From NCBI RefSeq assembly GCF_025150085.1, contig NZ_CP102280.1, positions 2,739,001 to 2,803,000 on the forward strand: DNA of 64,000 nt. Reading direction: 5' to 3'. The notes beneath the pieces are model-generated. The model saw only the letters and a program-made list of their open reading frames with translations, did no database searches and had not been told where the DNA came from. The DNA is from Dorea longicatena. GTDB taxonomy: Bacteria > Bacillota > Clostridia > Lachnospirales > Lachnospiraceae. A program made the translations under genes and the position numbers. Every line of letters begins with the position of its first letter. Positions within the stretch are counted from its first letter, which is position 1. This document shows positions 7,726 to 16,483 of this stretch, one piece after another.

Positions 7726-9300
7726 CTACAACAGCTCCGCAAACAATCGCAGGAACAACTGTCCCAGCCGCAGAGTCGCACTTCGGCCGGACTTATACTT
7801 CTCCGTCACTTCCCTGCACTGCTCAAAAGTCTGCTCCATATCCCGTCGGATGTCCAGTACTGCATCACAGTCCGCCATAAAACATCCATTTTCAAAATGA
7901 TGATAAAGGCTCCGGTAATCCAGATTGATCGTGCCGCAAGTCGCCATGCAGTCATCCGCCACGCTCATCTTGGCATGACAGAACCCCGGTGTCCACTCAT
8001 AGATCCTTACACCATCCTGTACCAGATTGTGATAGAACGACCTGGTGATACTGTAGATCAGTTTCTTATCCGGAATTCCCGGCGTGATGATCCGTACATC
8101 CACACCGCGCTTGGCCGCCAGCGAAAGGGCATGTGTCATCTCATCCGTGATGATCAGATACGGCGTCATGAACCAGCAGTATCTGTCCGCTTTATTGACG
8201 ATACTGATATAGACATCCTCTCCAACCTGGATCCCATCTAACGGACAATCTGCATACGGCTGGATATATCCCGTCTGCTGCGCCTGATACGGATGCTGTA
8301 CCAGATATTTTTTCTGTGCCTCTATATCCAGAACGTCCACACCGGCCGGGGTCTTCCCGGACGATTCCCACATCTCCAGAAATGCTGCCGTAAGCGAAGC
8401 CACCGCATCCCCTTCCAGACGGATTCCCGTATCCTTCCATTCTCCGTATGGATGTGTATAGTTAAAATACTCATTTGCCAGGTTATAACCGCCTGTGTAC
8501 CCAACCTTTCCGTCAATCACCGTAATCTTTCTGTGGTCACGGTTATTCAGGAACATATTAAGTCCCGGAAGCAGCGGATTGAATACCCGGCAGGCAATTC
8601 CTTTCGCTTCCAGTTTTCTCGCAAAACTCAGATTGACGAATCCGATCGATCCCATGTCATCATAGAACACCCGGACCTCTACACCTGCCTTCACCCGTTC
8701 CTCCAGAACCGTCTGGATCCTGCTCCATGCATATTCATCCTCAATTGCATGATATTCCATGAAAATGAATTGCTCCGCCTTCGCAAGATCAGCAAGCTGC
8801 GCCTCCAGTCCTTTGACCGCTTCATCAAAATAAATCACATCCGTATTCTGATACACCGGATAACACGCATTTCTTTCTATATAATTGGAAACATTTCCCG
8901 CTTTCGGATCTGATGCATTCAGACATTGCAATACTTCTTTGTTCTCCGGCAAAAGAGGCAGAAGCTTCTCATCAATCTTTTTGTAGCGCATCCGCATCTT
9001 CCAGGTTCCGCCGTTCAGACCGATCAGAAAATAGAGTGCCACTCCAAGAATCGGCAGTGTCAGGATCAGGATGATCCACGGTGTCTTCATCGAGGAAGTC
9101 TCATTTCTTCCATATATTTTCAGAACCAGTATGACGGCAAATATTCTGGTCATATTATCTATAACTACTGCATATTCATTCAGTCCCTTGAATATTCCAA
9201 CCAGGAACACCACTTCCAATAATATCGAAAACACCGTGAACATCAGCCGCTTCACGCCATTTTGTGTCTTTTTCTTTCCTTCCAGTGTATGACTGCTCAT
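7726..9300 (-). CDS. cls: Cardiolipin synthase
   Basis: Membrane phospholipase-D-type enzyme of 524 residues that joins phosphatidylglycerol molecules to cardiolipin. Two N-terminal membrane helices (SILLEVVFLVGIFKGL and WIILILTLPILGVALYFLIG) precede two HxK(x)4D motifs: HRKITVIDGKVGYTGG near residue 254 and HAKMSVADDCMATCGTINLD near residue 442. Length and order are those of bacterial ClsA-type enzymes. ATG 9300 is followed directly by SSHTLEGKKK. It appears to be transcribed alone, from a promoter with an unusually long spacer carrying a palindrome (see separate entry). Its 3' end lies shortly before the PadR promoter. Confidence 0.93.
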   Translation of the reverse strand: MSSHTLEGKKKTQNGVKRLMFTVFSILLEVVFLVGIFKGLNEYAVVIDNMTRIFAVILVLKIYGRNETSSMKTPWIILILTLPILGVALYFLIGLNGGTWKMRMRYKKIDEKLLPLLPENKEVLQCLNASDPKAGNVSNYIERNACYPVYQNTDVIYFDEAVKGLEAQLADLAKAEQFIFMEYHAIEDEYAWSRIQTVLEERVKAGVEVRVFYDDMGSIGFVNLSFARKLEAKGIACRVFNPLLPGLNMFLNNRDHRKITVIDGKVGYTGGYNLANEYFNYTHPYGEWKDTGIRLEGDAVASLTAAFLEMWESSGKTPAGVDVLDIEAQKKYLVQHPYQAQQTGYIQPYADCPLDGIQVGEDVYISIVNKADRYCWFMTPYLIITDEMTHALSLAAKRGVDVRIITPGIPDKKLIYSITRSFYHNLVQDGVRIYEWTPGFCHAKMSVADDCMATCGTINLDYRSLYHHFENGCFMADCDAVLDIRRDMEQTFEQCREVTEKYKSGRSATLRLGQLFLRLFAELL

Positions 9301-9332
9301 CTTCTCACTCTTTTCTTCTATTGTAAATTATG

Positions 9333-9364
9333 ATTATACTAACACGAACGTGTTTCCGGCTCAA
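9333..9364 (-). promoter_or_regulatory. cls promoter with palindrome in a 20-nt spacer
   Basis: On the minus strand TTGAGC (9359-9364) and TATAAT (9333-9338) are 20 nt apart, longer than the usual 17. Between them is the perfect palindrome AACACG-AA-CGTGTT (9341-9354). Long spacers with a central dyad are known for MerR-type activators that untwist DNA. Whether that applies here is inference. Confidence 0.4.
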
Positions 9365-9421
9365 GACTTATCCGAAGTTCAATCAGAAATTATTGACCTC
9401 AGTTTTCCCGGAAATAAGCAA

Positions 9422-9472
9422 CAAAAAAATCACCATCCCCGCAGCTCGCAGTCTGCAAAAACAGTGATTTAA
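9422..9472 (-). terminator. Probable tRNA-Lys terminator
   Basis: Reading the minus strand just past the tRNA, AAATCAC pairs with GTGATTT around an inner GC-rich stem (GCAG...CTGC), followed by further T residues. It is a plausible intrinsic terminator, though the loop region is complex. Confidence 0.55.
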
Positions 9473-9475
9473 TAG

Positions 9476-9548
9476 TGCGCGATCAGGGGTTCGAACCCTG
9501 GACACCCTGATTAAGAGTCAGGTGCTCTACCAACTGAGCTAATCGCGC
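9476..9548 (-). tRNA. tRNA-Lys (anticodon CTT)
   Basis: Full cloverleaf of 73 nt. The acceptor stem is GCGCGAT/ATCGCGC with discriminator A, then U8-A9, a D-arm beginning GCTCAGTTGGTAGAGC, an anticodon stem CCTGA/TCAGG with loop CTCTTAA (anticodon CTT), and a T-arm with GGTTCGAACC. CCA is not encoded. It stands alone between cls and a DUF6512 gene. Confidence 0.97.
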
Positions 9549-9591
9549 ATCTTTGGTTGTCTGTGTTACGTTCTCCGTAACGACAAGACTT

Positions 9592-9620
9592 ATTATATAA
9601 TAAGGTTTTTAAAAATGCAA
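9592..9620 (-). promoter_or_regulatory. tRNA-Lys promoter
   Basis: TTGCAT (9615-9620) and a perfect TATAAT (9592-9597) are 17 nt apart on the minus strand, about 45 nt upstream of the tRNA. A small hairpin (GTTACG/CGTAAC) lies in the leader. Confidence 0.75.
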
Positions 9621-9684
9621 GTACTTTTTTACTTTTTTTCATATTTTTTTATTTTTCTCATATATTGATATGGGGGTTGAATTT

Positions 9685-10260
9685 ATGAGCCATATTATCC
9701 ATTATGTTACAACCAATTTCAAAAAAATCTTTTATACTGTCTGCACAGAGATTATCTCCTGCATTCAAGGCACAGCTCTGCATTTTGTCCTGGTCGCTGC
9801 CTTTCTCGGAACACTGAATCATTTCCTGTATTTTTTATCCGGGCAGTCTCCAATCGTTGCACTTTTCTGCCCGGTTAATGAATCCGTGTGGGAACATTTG
9901 AAACTTTTATATTTTCCTTTTTTATTCGTAAGCATATGGGAATATCTGTCTCTGCATCCGGTTGTTTTACCGTTCTTTTACTGTCGGTATCTGGGTGTGC
10001 TTCTCGGAATGTTTTTTACTGTTTCTGTTTTTTACACATATTCCGGGATTCTCGGCCGGAATTTTCTGATCTTAGACATCCTGCTTTTTTATTCCAGTGT
10101 AATATTTTCATTTGGAATGTCTGAATATATTTCCGGCAAGACCCGTTCTCCTCACGAGACAGAACCTGGCTTTGTAGTCTCACTCTGGTTGATAACATCT
10201 TTTTTCTTCTTTGTATTTACATGTTTTCCGCCAGATCTTCCGTTATTCTATTCAACATAA
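9685..10260 (+). CDS. DUF6512-family membrane protein
   Basis: Integral membrane protein of 191 residues with about five hydrophobic helices. The stretch PVNESVWEHLKLLYFPFLF is, to my recollection, the hallmark of the DUF6512 family; no function is known. ATG 9685 is preferred over the in-frame ATG at 9670, because the GGGGG lying between the two has proper spacing only to 9685. The gene is single, upstream of a convergent polysaccharide deacetylase. The AT-rich flanks hold no further gene. Confidence 0.75.
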   Translation: MSHIIHYVTTNFKKIFYTVCTEIISCIQGTALHFVLVAAFLGTLNHFLYFLSGQSPIVALFCPVNESVWEHLKLLYFPFLFVSIWEYLSLHPVVLPFFYCRYLGVLLGMFFTVSVFYTYSGILGRNFLILDILLFYSSVIFSFGMSEYISGKTRSPHETEPGFVVSLWLITSFFFFVFTCFPPDLPLFYST

Positions 10261-10297
10261 GTACAACAACCATCAACACATTTCCCTACATATATAA

Positions 10298-11251
10298 TTA
10301 ATTATTCACACCATGATGTGCAACATAGCTGTTAATACCCAATGCTTTGAACACATATCCCTGTGACTGATAATATTCAATAATTTTCGGCAGCGCTTCC
10401 ACAGTTGTATCTTTGGTCTCGGAATCATGTGACAGCAGGATGATATTATTGTCATGGAAACTGGTTGCCTGATCCACAAGCTGTTCCGTTGTCCTCACGG
10501 CCCCGTCTCCCGAACTTCCATTCCAGTCATAATATTGATATCCTCTTGCCTGAACCTCCTGCGTAAGCGTTGTCATAATTCCCTTCGTGTAACTTGCAGA
10601 TATGGTATTCGAAGATCCTCCCGGAAATCTGATAAAACACGGAACATAGCCGATCTCTTCTTTTACAAGCTGTCCAATCTGGTCAAGATCCTGAAAATAT
10701 GCATCAACAGATGCATACACCTTTGCGTAATCATGAGAATATGTATGCATTCCGATCGTATGTCCCTTATCATAAGCCTTTTTGATCATATCTTTATATT
10801 CCGGCATGGCTCCTGTAACAAAAAATGTTGCTTTCGCATTGTATTTATCCAAAATGTCCAGCACCGCCTGCGTATTCTTAGACGGTCCGTCATCCAACGT
10901 CAGATAGACAACTTTTTCATCCGATTGTTCTGTTGTACCCACTTTTCTTCCTGGTTGAACTGCAAATTCACTTCTGTCATCTGCCTGATCTTTTTGGCCT
11001 TGATTTTCTTTATTGGATGCATCAGTTTCATTCTCATTGATCGTAAGTTTTTTTGCAGTTGCTTTTTTCTTTGATACTGCCTTTTTACTTTCCGTCTCGG
11101 CCGTTGTCATCGTTTTACCGGCATTCTTTTTTATAACATGCCCGCCGATTCCCACACCTATGATCACTGCTGCTATGCAGACTGCTGCAATCAGAATCTT
11201 TCTCTGTGCACGATCTTTTCGTCTTCTATTTTTTAACTTTTTCCTGCTCAT
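10298..11251 (-). CDS. Secreted/membrane-anchored polysaccharide deacetylase (NodB domain)
   Basis: Carbohydrate esterase family 4 enzyme of 317 residues that removes N-acetyl groups from cell-wall peptidoglycan or a related polymer outside the cell. A basic N terminus (RKKLKNRRRKDRAQRK) and one membrane helix (ILIAAVCIAAVIIGVGIGG) anchor it. A Lys/Thr/Glu-rich linker of about 60 residues follows. The NodB domain has motif 1 TLDDGPS (near residue 115), motif 2 HTYSHD (near residue 168), motif 3 RFPGGSSN and the late LLSHD. All metal and catalytic residues appear present. ATG 11251 has GAGGAAA upstream; the in-frame ATG at 11287 lacks a site. Confidence 0.9.
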   Translation of the reverse strand: MSRKKLKNRRRKDRAQRKILIAAVCIAAVIIGVGIGGHVIKKNAGKTMTTAETESKKAVSKKKATAKKLTINENETDASNKENQGQKDQADDRSEFAVQPGRKVGTTEQSDEKVVYLTLDDGPSKNTQAVLDILDKYNAKATFFVTGAMPEYKDMIKKAYDKGHTIGMHTYSHDYAKVYASVDAYFQDLDQIGQLVKEEIGYVPCFIRFPGGSSNTISASYTKGIMTTLTQEVQARGYQYYDWNGSSGDGAVRTTEQLVDQATSFHDNNIILLSHDSETKDTTVEALPKIIEYYQSQGYVFKALGINSYVAHHGVNN

Positions 11252-11427
11252 ACTTTTTTCCTCTTTAATTTTCAACTTTATTCTCACTTTTAAGTAATTG
11301 CTTTTTCTTTTTTACTATCATACCGCTTTTTTCCTTTTTATCAAGCCTTTTCTCGAGACTTTTTCACTGCAATGTAGTATTGTAATAAATAGATTATCAC
11401 TTACAAATGTCGAAAGGAGTTTTTAAT

Positions 11428-12144
11428 ATGAGTGAAAATGGAAATAAAGTCTGTCCTGTCAGCTGCAAAATCGAACATCATGCCATGATGTTCGCATTTC
11501 TCGCCAAACATGCAATTGAATTATGCGGTGAAGCCGGAAAAGACGCAATCCTTGCCGGAATGACTACCTATGGAAATGAGCGGGGTGCCCGCATGGCGGC
11601 AAATGCACTCGCACACGGTGATGAACTGACTACCATGACCAATCAGGCATACGGTGAATGGAAACCAGATTACGCCGGACAAATGGACTTCGGAACGCTT
11701 CGCACCGAACCGACACTTCAGACTTACATTGCAAAATGTGCATGGTGTGAAGCATGGAAAAAGCATAACATTACCGAATATGGGAAATATTATTGCGTCA
11801 ATGTAGATAATGCCGTTTACCAGGGTTTCCGTTCCGACTTCGTCTGTACACCGACTGCCACATCTATGAGCTGGGGCGGCAAGCGTTGTGAATTCGACTG
11901 GGGACACCCGCTCTCGCAGGAAGAGGTAAAAGAACTGGCTGAGAAAAAGGCCAAACTTGGGACTTCCTGTATGAAAGATTTTAATTTCCACACAGCACAT
12001 TTAAAATATACCGTCAGTCAGGCTCTGATCCTGAATCTTGGTGAAAAAGGGGACGAGGCAGTTAAACTTGCGCTTGCTGATTATGTAGATACATTTGGAC
12101 AGGAATATCTGGATGTACTGAACGGTCTTTATCCGGTTGAATAG
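11428..12144 (+). CDS. L-2-amino-thiazoline-4-carboxylate (ATC) hydrolase family protein
   Basis: Product of 238 residues resembling the ATC hydrolase family (Pfam ATC_hydrolase), named for an enzyme that opens the thiazoline ring on the way to cysteine; most members have not been tested. It is rich in Cys and His (CPVSCKIEHHAMMFAFLAKH, KCAWCEAWKKHN, FNFHTAHLKY). ATG 11428 has GAAAGGAG at 9 nt; the ATG at 11407 has none. It is followed by an M20 amidohydrolase with its own promoter. Both act on amide or C-N bonds and could belong to one degradative route, but that is only suggested by adjacency. Confidence 0.78.
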   Translation: MSENGNKVCPVSCKIEHHAMMFAFLAKHAIELCGEAGKDAILAGMTTYGNERGARMAANALAHGDELTTMTNQAYGEWKPDYAGQMDFGTLRTEPTLQTYIAKCAWCEAWKKHNITEYGKYYCVNVDNAVYQGFRSDFVCTPTATSMSWGGKRCEFDWGHPLSQEEVKELAEKKAKLGTSCMKDFNFHTAHLKYTVSQALILNLGEKGDEAVKLALADYVDTFGQEYLDVLNGLYPVE

Positions 12145-12200
12145 AATTTGCTGCTTATTGACATTTTTTTACTTTTCATATAAGAAAGCTATGAAATCTA

Positions 12201-12228
12201 TTTACATCCTGTTTTTCTATGCTAAAAT
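12201..12228 (+). promoter_or_regulatory. Promoter of the M20 amidohydrolase gene
   Basis: TTTACA (12201-12206) and TAAAAT (12223-12228) are 16 nt apart, about 40 nt before the TTG start, so the gene need not depend on upstream transcription. Confidence 0.55.
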
Positions 12229-12268
12229 GATAGATAAACACCCGATTCTATGAGGAGGTATCTATATT

Positions 12269-13549
12269 TTGAATAAACTAACAACCGAACATACACCTGA
12301 CAATATTATTGCCAGCTGGCTCGACGATCATCAGGAAGAACTTGTACATACTGCCGATTACATTTTCCATCACCCGGAACTTGCATATCAGGAGACACTT
12401 TCTTCCAAATGCCTGGCAGATTATCTGGAAAGCCAGGGATTTAAAATAACATGGAAAACAGCCGGTATCGACACCTCATTTACCGCAGTCTGGGGAAGTG
12501 GAAAACCACTCCTTGGATTCCTGGCTGAGTATGATGCTCTGGCAGGTGTCGGACACGCCTGCGGACACAACCTGCTTGGAACTGCTGTTGCCGCAGCGGC
12601 CTGCGCATTAAAAGCCGATATGGAAGCAACCGGTGCTGCCGGAACGATCCGCGTCTACGGCTGCCCGGCCGAAGAGATCATGTCCGGCAAGATCGTGATG
12701 AACGATCAGGGAGTCTTTGATGACCTCGATGTTGCTATTACCTGGCATCCATTCGACCGCAACCGTGTCAGCAACGATATCTGGCAGGCACAGGACATTA
12801 AGAACTACACATTCCACGGAATCAGTTCCCATGCCGCCAAAGCTCCTGAAAAGGGACGCAGTGCCCTCGATGCCGCTGAACTTATGAATGTAGGCGTCAA
12901 CTATCTCCGTGAGCACGTACCGGGAGATGTCCGCATGCATTATGCCTACATTGATAACGGCCTTCCGGCAAATGTTGTTCCGGATATCGCGAAGACAAAT
13001 TATTTCATCCGCTCCTACTTACGTTCCCGCACCGAAGATGCAAGCGAACGTGTAGACAATTGCGCAAGAGGTGCCGCTCTTATGACAGACACCACCGTCG
13101 ATATCGAACTGGTTGCAAGCTGCAGTGAGATGAAAGTTAACCGGGTACTGACAGAATTATATTACGATGCCATGACCCAAGTCCCGACACCGACTTATAC
13201 ACCGGAAGAACTGGATTTCGCAAAGCAGATTACAGAAGAAGCCGGGCTCATCAATGACGGAACACTATTCTCCGGCCTGGAACCGCTTGAAGATGAGCCG
13301 GTTCCGATCGCTATCGGCACAGATGCTTCACAGGTCAGCCACACGGTTCCGCTGATCACCTTAAGTGCCGCTACGATGTGTAAAGGCACCCCGCTTCATC
13401 ACTGGGCTGCTGCCAAACAGGCCGGTATGACTATCGGACAGAAAGGTATGCTCTATGTTGCAAGATGTATGGCAGAAGGTACGAAATTATTGATGGAAAC
13501 ACCGGGAAGTATTGAGAAAGCGTGGGAGCTTCATAAGCTGACTCCTTAA
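12269..13549 (+). CDS. M20 family amidohydrolase (AbgB-like)
   Basis: Zinc-dependent hydrolase of 426 residues, in the branch that includes p-aminobenzoyl-glutamate hydrolase subunit B. The metal site is seen as GHACGHNLLG (near residue 91) and PAEEIMSGK (near residue 128). The lid domain begins around NYTFHGISSHAAKAPEKGRS, and the late ligand region is GTPLHHWA. The reading frame opens with TTG at 12269, with GAGGAGG 10 nt upstream; no better in-frame ATG exists nearby. It probably acts in the cytosol on an N-acyl or N-aminobenzoyl amino acid or dipeptide. The exact substrate is unknown. Confidence 0.88.
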   Translation: MNKLTTEHTPDNIIASWLDDHQEELVHTADYIFHHPELAYQETLSSKCLADYLESQGFKITWKTAGIDTSFTAVWGSGKPLLGFLAEYDALAGVGHACGHNLLGTAVAAAACALKADMEATGAAGTIRVYGCPAEEIMSGKIVMNDQGVFDDLDVAITWHPFDRNRVSNDIWQAQDIKNYTFHGISSHAAKAPEKGRSALDAAELMNVGVNYLREHVPGDVRMHYAYIDNGLPANVVPDIAKTNYFIRSYLRSRTEDASERVDNCARGAALMTDTTVDIELVASCSEMKVNRVLTELYYDAMTQVPTPTYTPEELDFAKQITEEAGLINDGTLFSGLEPLEDEPVPIAIGTDASQVSHTVPLITLSAATMCKGTPLHHWAAAKQAGMTIGQKGMLYVARCMAEGTKLLMETPGSIEKAWELHKLTP

Positions 13550-13641
13550 AGTTTCTGTTCATAAGGAGACGGAGGATTTTTATAAATTCTCCGTCCCAAA
13601 CAAAAAACTATAACAATTTATCCCCCAAGGAGGTTATAACT

Positions 13642-14264
13642 ATGGTCACAAAAAAAGCGAGATCATTCTTCTTGCCGTAAAACCACAAAATGCACCAGAA
13701 GCTCTGTCACAGTGCCAAAAAGCCCCGGATGGAAAAGCTTTGATGTCCATCGTAGCCGGTGTCACTGTCGAGAGACTCCAGAATATGATCGATGGCACAC
13801 CTAGAATTTTAAGACTTCTTCCTAACACCCCTGCAATGGTATTCGAAGGTGCATTTGCACTCTGCTCCGACAACGATCTGACAGAGGACGAATTAGAAGC
13901 AGCAAAATCTATCTACAGCACGATCGGTGTGGTAGAAATGATTCCGGAGCACCTCTTAGATGCAGCCTGTGGCTTAAGCGGCGGAGGTCCTGCTTATGTA
14001 GCTATGTTCATTGAACCCATGGCTGACGGCGGTGTAAAACAGGGACTCCCGCGTGCAACGGCATACCGCCTTGCAGCACAGACCTGCCTTGGTACTGCAA
14101 AGATGATTCTCGAAAAAGGAATCCACCCGGGCGAGTTAAAAGACATGGTTACATCACCGGGCGGAACAACCATCGAAGGCTGCGAAGCTCTCGAAAAGGC
14201 TGGTATGCGTGGTGCTGTAATTGAATGCATCAATGTAAGTACAGAAAAATCCCGTTCATTATAA
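13642..14264 (+). pseudogene. proC: Pyrroline-5-carboxylate reductase, N-terminal deletion and frame break
   Basis: ProC makes proline from pyrroline-5-carboxylate using NAD(P)H. Here a good ribosome site (AAGGAGG) and ATG 13642 are followed by three codons and a run of seven A, after which the frame meets TAA. In the next frame the ProC sequence starts at SEIILLAVKPQ, which matches about residue 64 of a normal enzyme, and then runs intact through LLPNTPAMVFEGAFAL, GLSGGGPAYVAMFIE and HPGELKDMVTSPGGTTIEG to the usual end TEKSRSL. About 60 residues, the whole dinucleotide-binding start with GxGxMG, are missing. An internal deletion next to the A-run is the simplest explanation. A functional proC must exist elsewhere, or proline is taken up. 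Confidence 0.88.
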
Positions 14265-14311
14265 TCATTGTCATTCTATGTCGATTAATGCGGCGGAATT
14301 ATCAGACAAAA

Positions 14312-14352
14312 GAGGAGTTATCCACAGTTTCCCGTGGATAACTCCTCTTTTG
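14312..14352 (+). terminator. Strong terminator after the proC remnant
   Basis: GAGGAGTTATCCAC (14312-14325) pairs perfectly with GTGGATAACTCCTC (14334-14347), followed by TTTTGTT. It lies about 48 nt past the proC stop. Confidence 0.85.
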
Positions 14353-14397
14353 TTGGGGATAACTGGAATTACTCTGCAAAATTTGTCGTTGAAATAA

Positions 14398-14425
14398 GCC
14401 GGGAGATTTTCAGAAATCTACCGGC
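14398..14425 (-). terminator. Terminator of the V-ATPase operon
   Basis: On the minus strand GCCGGTAGATTT, a short loop and AAATCTCCCGGC are followed by TTATTT, 17 nt past the subunit D stop. Confidence 0.75.
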
Positions 14426-14441
14426 CTATTTTACATTTTTT

Positions 14442-15056
14442 CTACATTTTCATCCTCTTTATCACCTTCAACCGTGTAAATTCTTCTCTTTCCTTCTCCT
14501 CCAGCGCATTACTGATCGTATGCACCAGATTCGTATACATCGGTATCGTAATATTCTTAAGCGCATTTGCCCGCTTCTGTGTCTTCTTGATATTTGCCGC
14601 CAGACGGTACGCCGAGTTCTCCACCTCAGCCAACTTGATCGTAAGTTCCTTCACTTCCCGGAAAGCTTCTCTTGCAATATCCACCGACTCATGTGTCGTG
14701 CTGAACGAATACGTCAGATCATTCTGCTTCGCATCATACTTGATGTGCGGGATCTCCGTTCCCATGATGCTTCTGGTCTGCATCTTCAGAGAATCCTCGA
14801 TTGGAACAGTAAATGCCAGTTCCTGGACTTTACTGATCCCGTGTTCGATATTGGCACGCTGCAGGCAGGCGTATGCTTTTGTAAATGTCGCATCGATCTC
14901 TTCCTGAATATCTTTTGCCTCATCGATCAGTCCCATCAGTTCTTTCAGAAGAATATTCCGCTTCTTATCCATCAGATCGTAGCCCTGACGCGCAAGCATC
15001 AGAGAATTCTTCGCAAGCATCAGATTTCCCTTGGTAGGAAATTCTCTCGGATCCAT
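14442..15056 (-). CDS. ntpD: V-type ATPase subunit D (central stalk)
   Basis: Rotor shaft subunit, 204 residues, long coiled-coil N- and C-terminal helices. The start MDPREFPTKGNLMLAKNSL is typical of the family, and the C-terminal helix contains ANIKKTQKRANALKNITIP. ATG 15056 is preferred because AGGAGGG lies 6 nt before it; the ATG at 15062 directly abuts the site. It is the last gene of the operon, 11 nt after subunit B, matching the conserved A-B-D order of bacterial and archaeal V/A-type enzymes. Confidence 0.94.
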   Translation of the reverse strand: MDPREFPTKGNLMLAKNSLMLARQGYDLMDKKRNILLKELMGLIDEAKDIQEEIDATFTKAYACLQRANIEHGISKVQELAFTVPIEDSLKMQTRSIMGTEIPHIKYDAKQNDLTYSFSTTHESVDIAREAFREVKELTIKLAEVENSAYRLAANIKKTQKRANALKNITIPMYTNLVHTISNALEEKEREEFTRLKVIKRMKM

Positions 15057-15067
15057 ATGCATCCCTC

Positions 15068-16468
15068 CTACTCTTCTGTCACCAGCGTATCCCGCGTATC
15101 CTTCCAGTACTTCTCAATCAGCTTCGTATCAATACGGTCCAGTTCTTCCTTCGGCAGAAGTCCAAGTAGTTCCCATCCAAGATCCAAAGTCTCCATCATC
15201 GTACGGTTCTCCGTCGGTCCCTGCCCGATATAACGTTTTTCAAATTCTTCACCGAACTTCAGATACTGCTTGTCAATCGGCGACAATTCATCCTCGCCAA
15301 TAACGGAAGCAAGGTTTCTTGCCTCTCCGACCTTCGCATAAGCGGAGAATAACTGGTTTGCAAGATCCTGATGATCTTCTCTCGTGTATCCTTTTCCGAT
15401 ACCGTCCTTCATCAGACGCGAAAGCGATGGCAGGATACTGATCGGCGGATAGACTGCCTGACCGTGAAGATTACGGTCCAGTACGATCTGTCCTTCTGTG
15501 ATATATCCGGTAAGGTCAGGGATCGGATGTGTAATATCATCATTCGGCATGGTCAGGATCGGAAGCTGTGTTACGGAACCATTTGCCCCGTCCACAATAC
15601 CGGCACGTTCATAGATCGTTGCCAGTTCACTGTATAAATATCCCGGATATCCTTTTCTTGACGGAATCTCGCCACGGGAAGAAGACACTTCACGCATAGC
15701 TTCCGCAAAAGAAGTCATATCCGTCAGGATAACCAAAATATGCATATTTTTCTCAAATGCCAGATACTCTGCTACCGTCAGTGCTACCTTCGGCGTGATC
15801 AGACGCTCCACCACCGGGTCATTCGCCAGGTTCAAGAACATACACACATGGTCTGCCACACCGCTTTCCTCAAATGTCTTACGGAAGAATTCCGCCACAT
15901 CGTGCTTCACACCCATTGCTCCGAATACAACTGCGAACTGTTCATCCGAATTGTCACCAAGCGAAGCCTGCTTGACGATCTGTGCCGCAAGCTGATCATG
16001 CGGAAGTCCATTTCCTGAGAATATCGGAAGCTTCTGCCCGCGGATCAGTGTCGTCAGTCCGTCAATTGCCGAGATTCCGGTACGGATATAGTTTCTCGGG
16101 TATTCCCGTCTGACCGGATTCAGCGGAAGTCCGTTTACATCCCGCTTCTCAGCATCTGTGATCGGTCCAAGGCCATCGATTGCTTCCCCGATCCCGTTAA
16201 ATGTACGGCCCAGCATTTCCTCTGACACGGCAACTTCCATCGGATGTCCCGTAAGCCTCGTGTGGGTATTATCCAGCGACATATTTTCCGTTCCTTCAAA
16301 TACCTGGATCACGGCCTTATCTTCATCCAGCTCCACGATACGTCCCATTTTCCTCGTATCATGATCTACAATAAATTCCACGATCTCATCGTAAAATGCA
16401 TTTTCCACGCCTTCCAGTACGACGAGAGGGCCATTAATGCTGCTCAGTCCAAGATATTCTATTGCCAT
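15068..16468 (-). CDS. ntpB: V-type ATPase subunit B (non-catalytic)
   Basis: Non-catalytic subunit of the A3B3 head, 466 residues, full length. Recognisable stretches are [28 protein letters not shown]-like [18 protein letters not shown] near the end, and [14 protein letters not shown] in place of a true P-loop, as expected for B. The order after A and before D is standard. GGGAGGG lies 7 nt before ATG 16468. It would function in the cytosolic V1 sector to couple ATP hydrolysis or synthesis to ion flow. Confidence 0.95.
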   Translation of the reverse strand: MAIEYLGLSSINGPLVVLEGVENAFYDEIVEFIVDHDTRKMGRIVELDEDKAVIQVFEGTENMSLDNTHTRLTGHPMEVAVSEEMLGRTFNGIGEAIDGLGPITDAEKRDVNGLPLNPVRREYPRNYIRTGISAIDGLTTLIRGQKLPIFSGNGLPHDQLAAQIVKQASLGDNSDEQFAVVFGAMGVKHDVAEFFRKTFEESGVADHVCMFLNLANDPVVERLITPKVALTVAEYLAFEKNMHILVILTDMTSFAEAMREVSSSRGEIPSRKGYPGYLYSELATIYERAGIVDGANGSVTQLPILTMPNDDITHPIPDLTGYITEGQIVLDRNLHGQAVYPPISILPSLSRLMKDGIGKGYTREDHQDLANQLFSAYAKVGEARNLASVIGEDELSPIDKQYLKFGEEFEKRYIGQGPTENRTMMETLDLGWELLGLLPKEELDRIDTKLIEKYWKDTRDTLVTEE

Positions 16469-16483
16469 CTTACGTCCCTCCCT

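Noticed and set aside
7597..8241. Plus-strand frame of 214 codons over the cls end and the PadR promoter
   Set aside because: Runs across the promoter and antisense to conserved cls motifs; not coding.
14334..15233. Plus-strand frame of 299 codons over subunit D
   Set aside because: Antisense to a clear V-ATPase gene; starts in a terminator hairpin and shows no protein family features.
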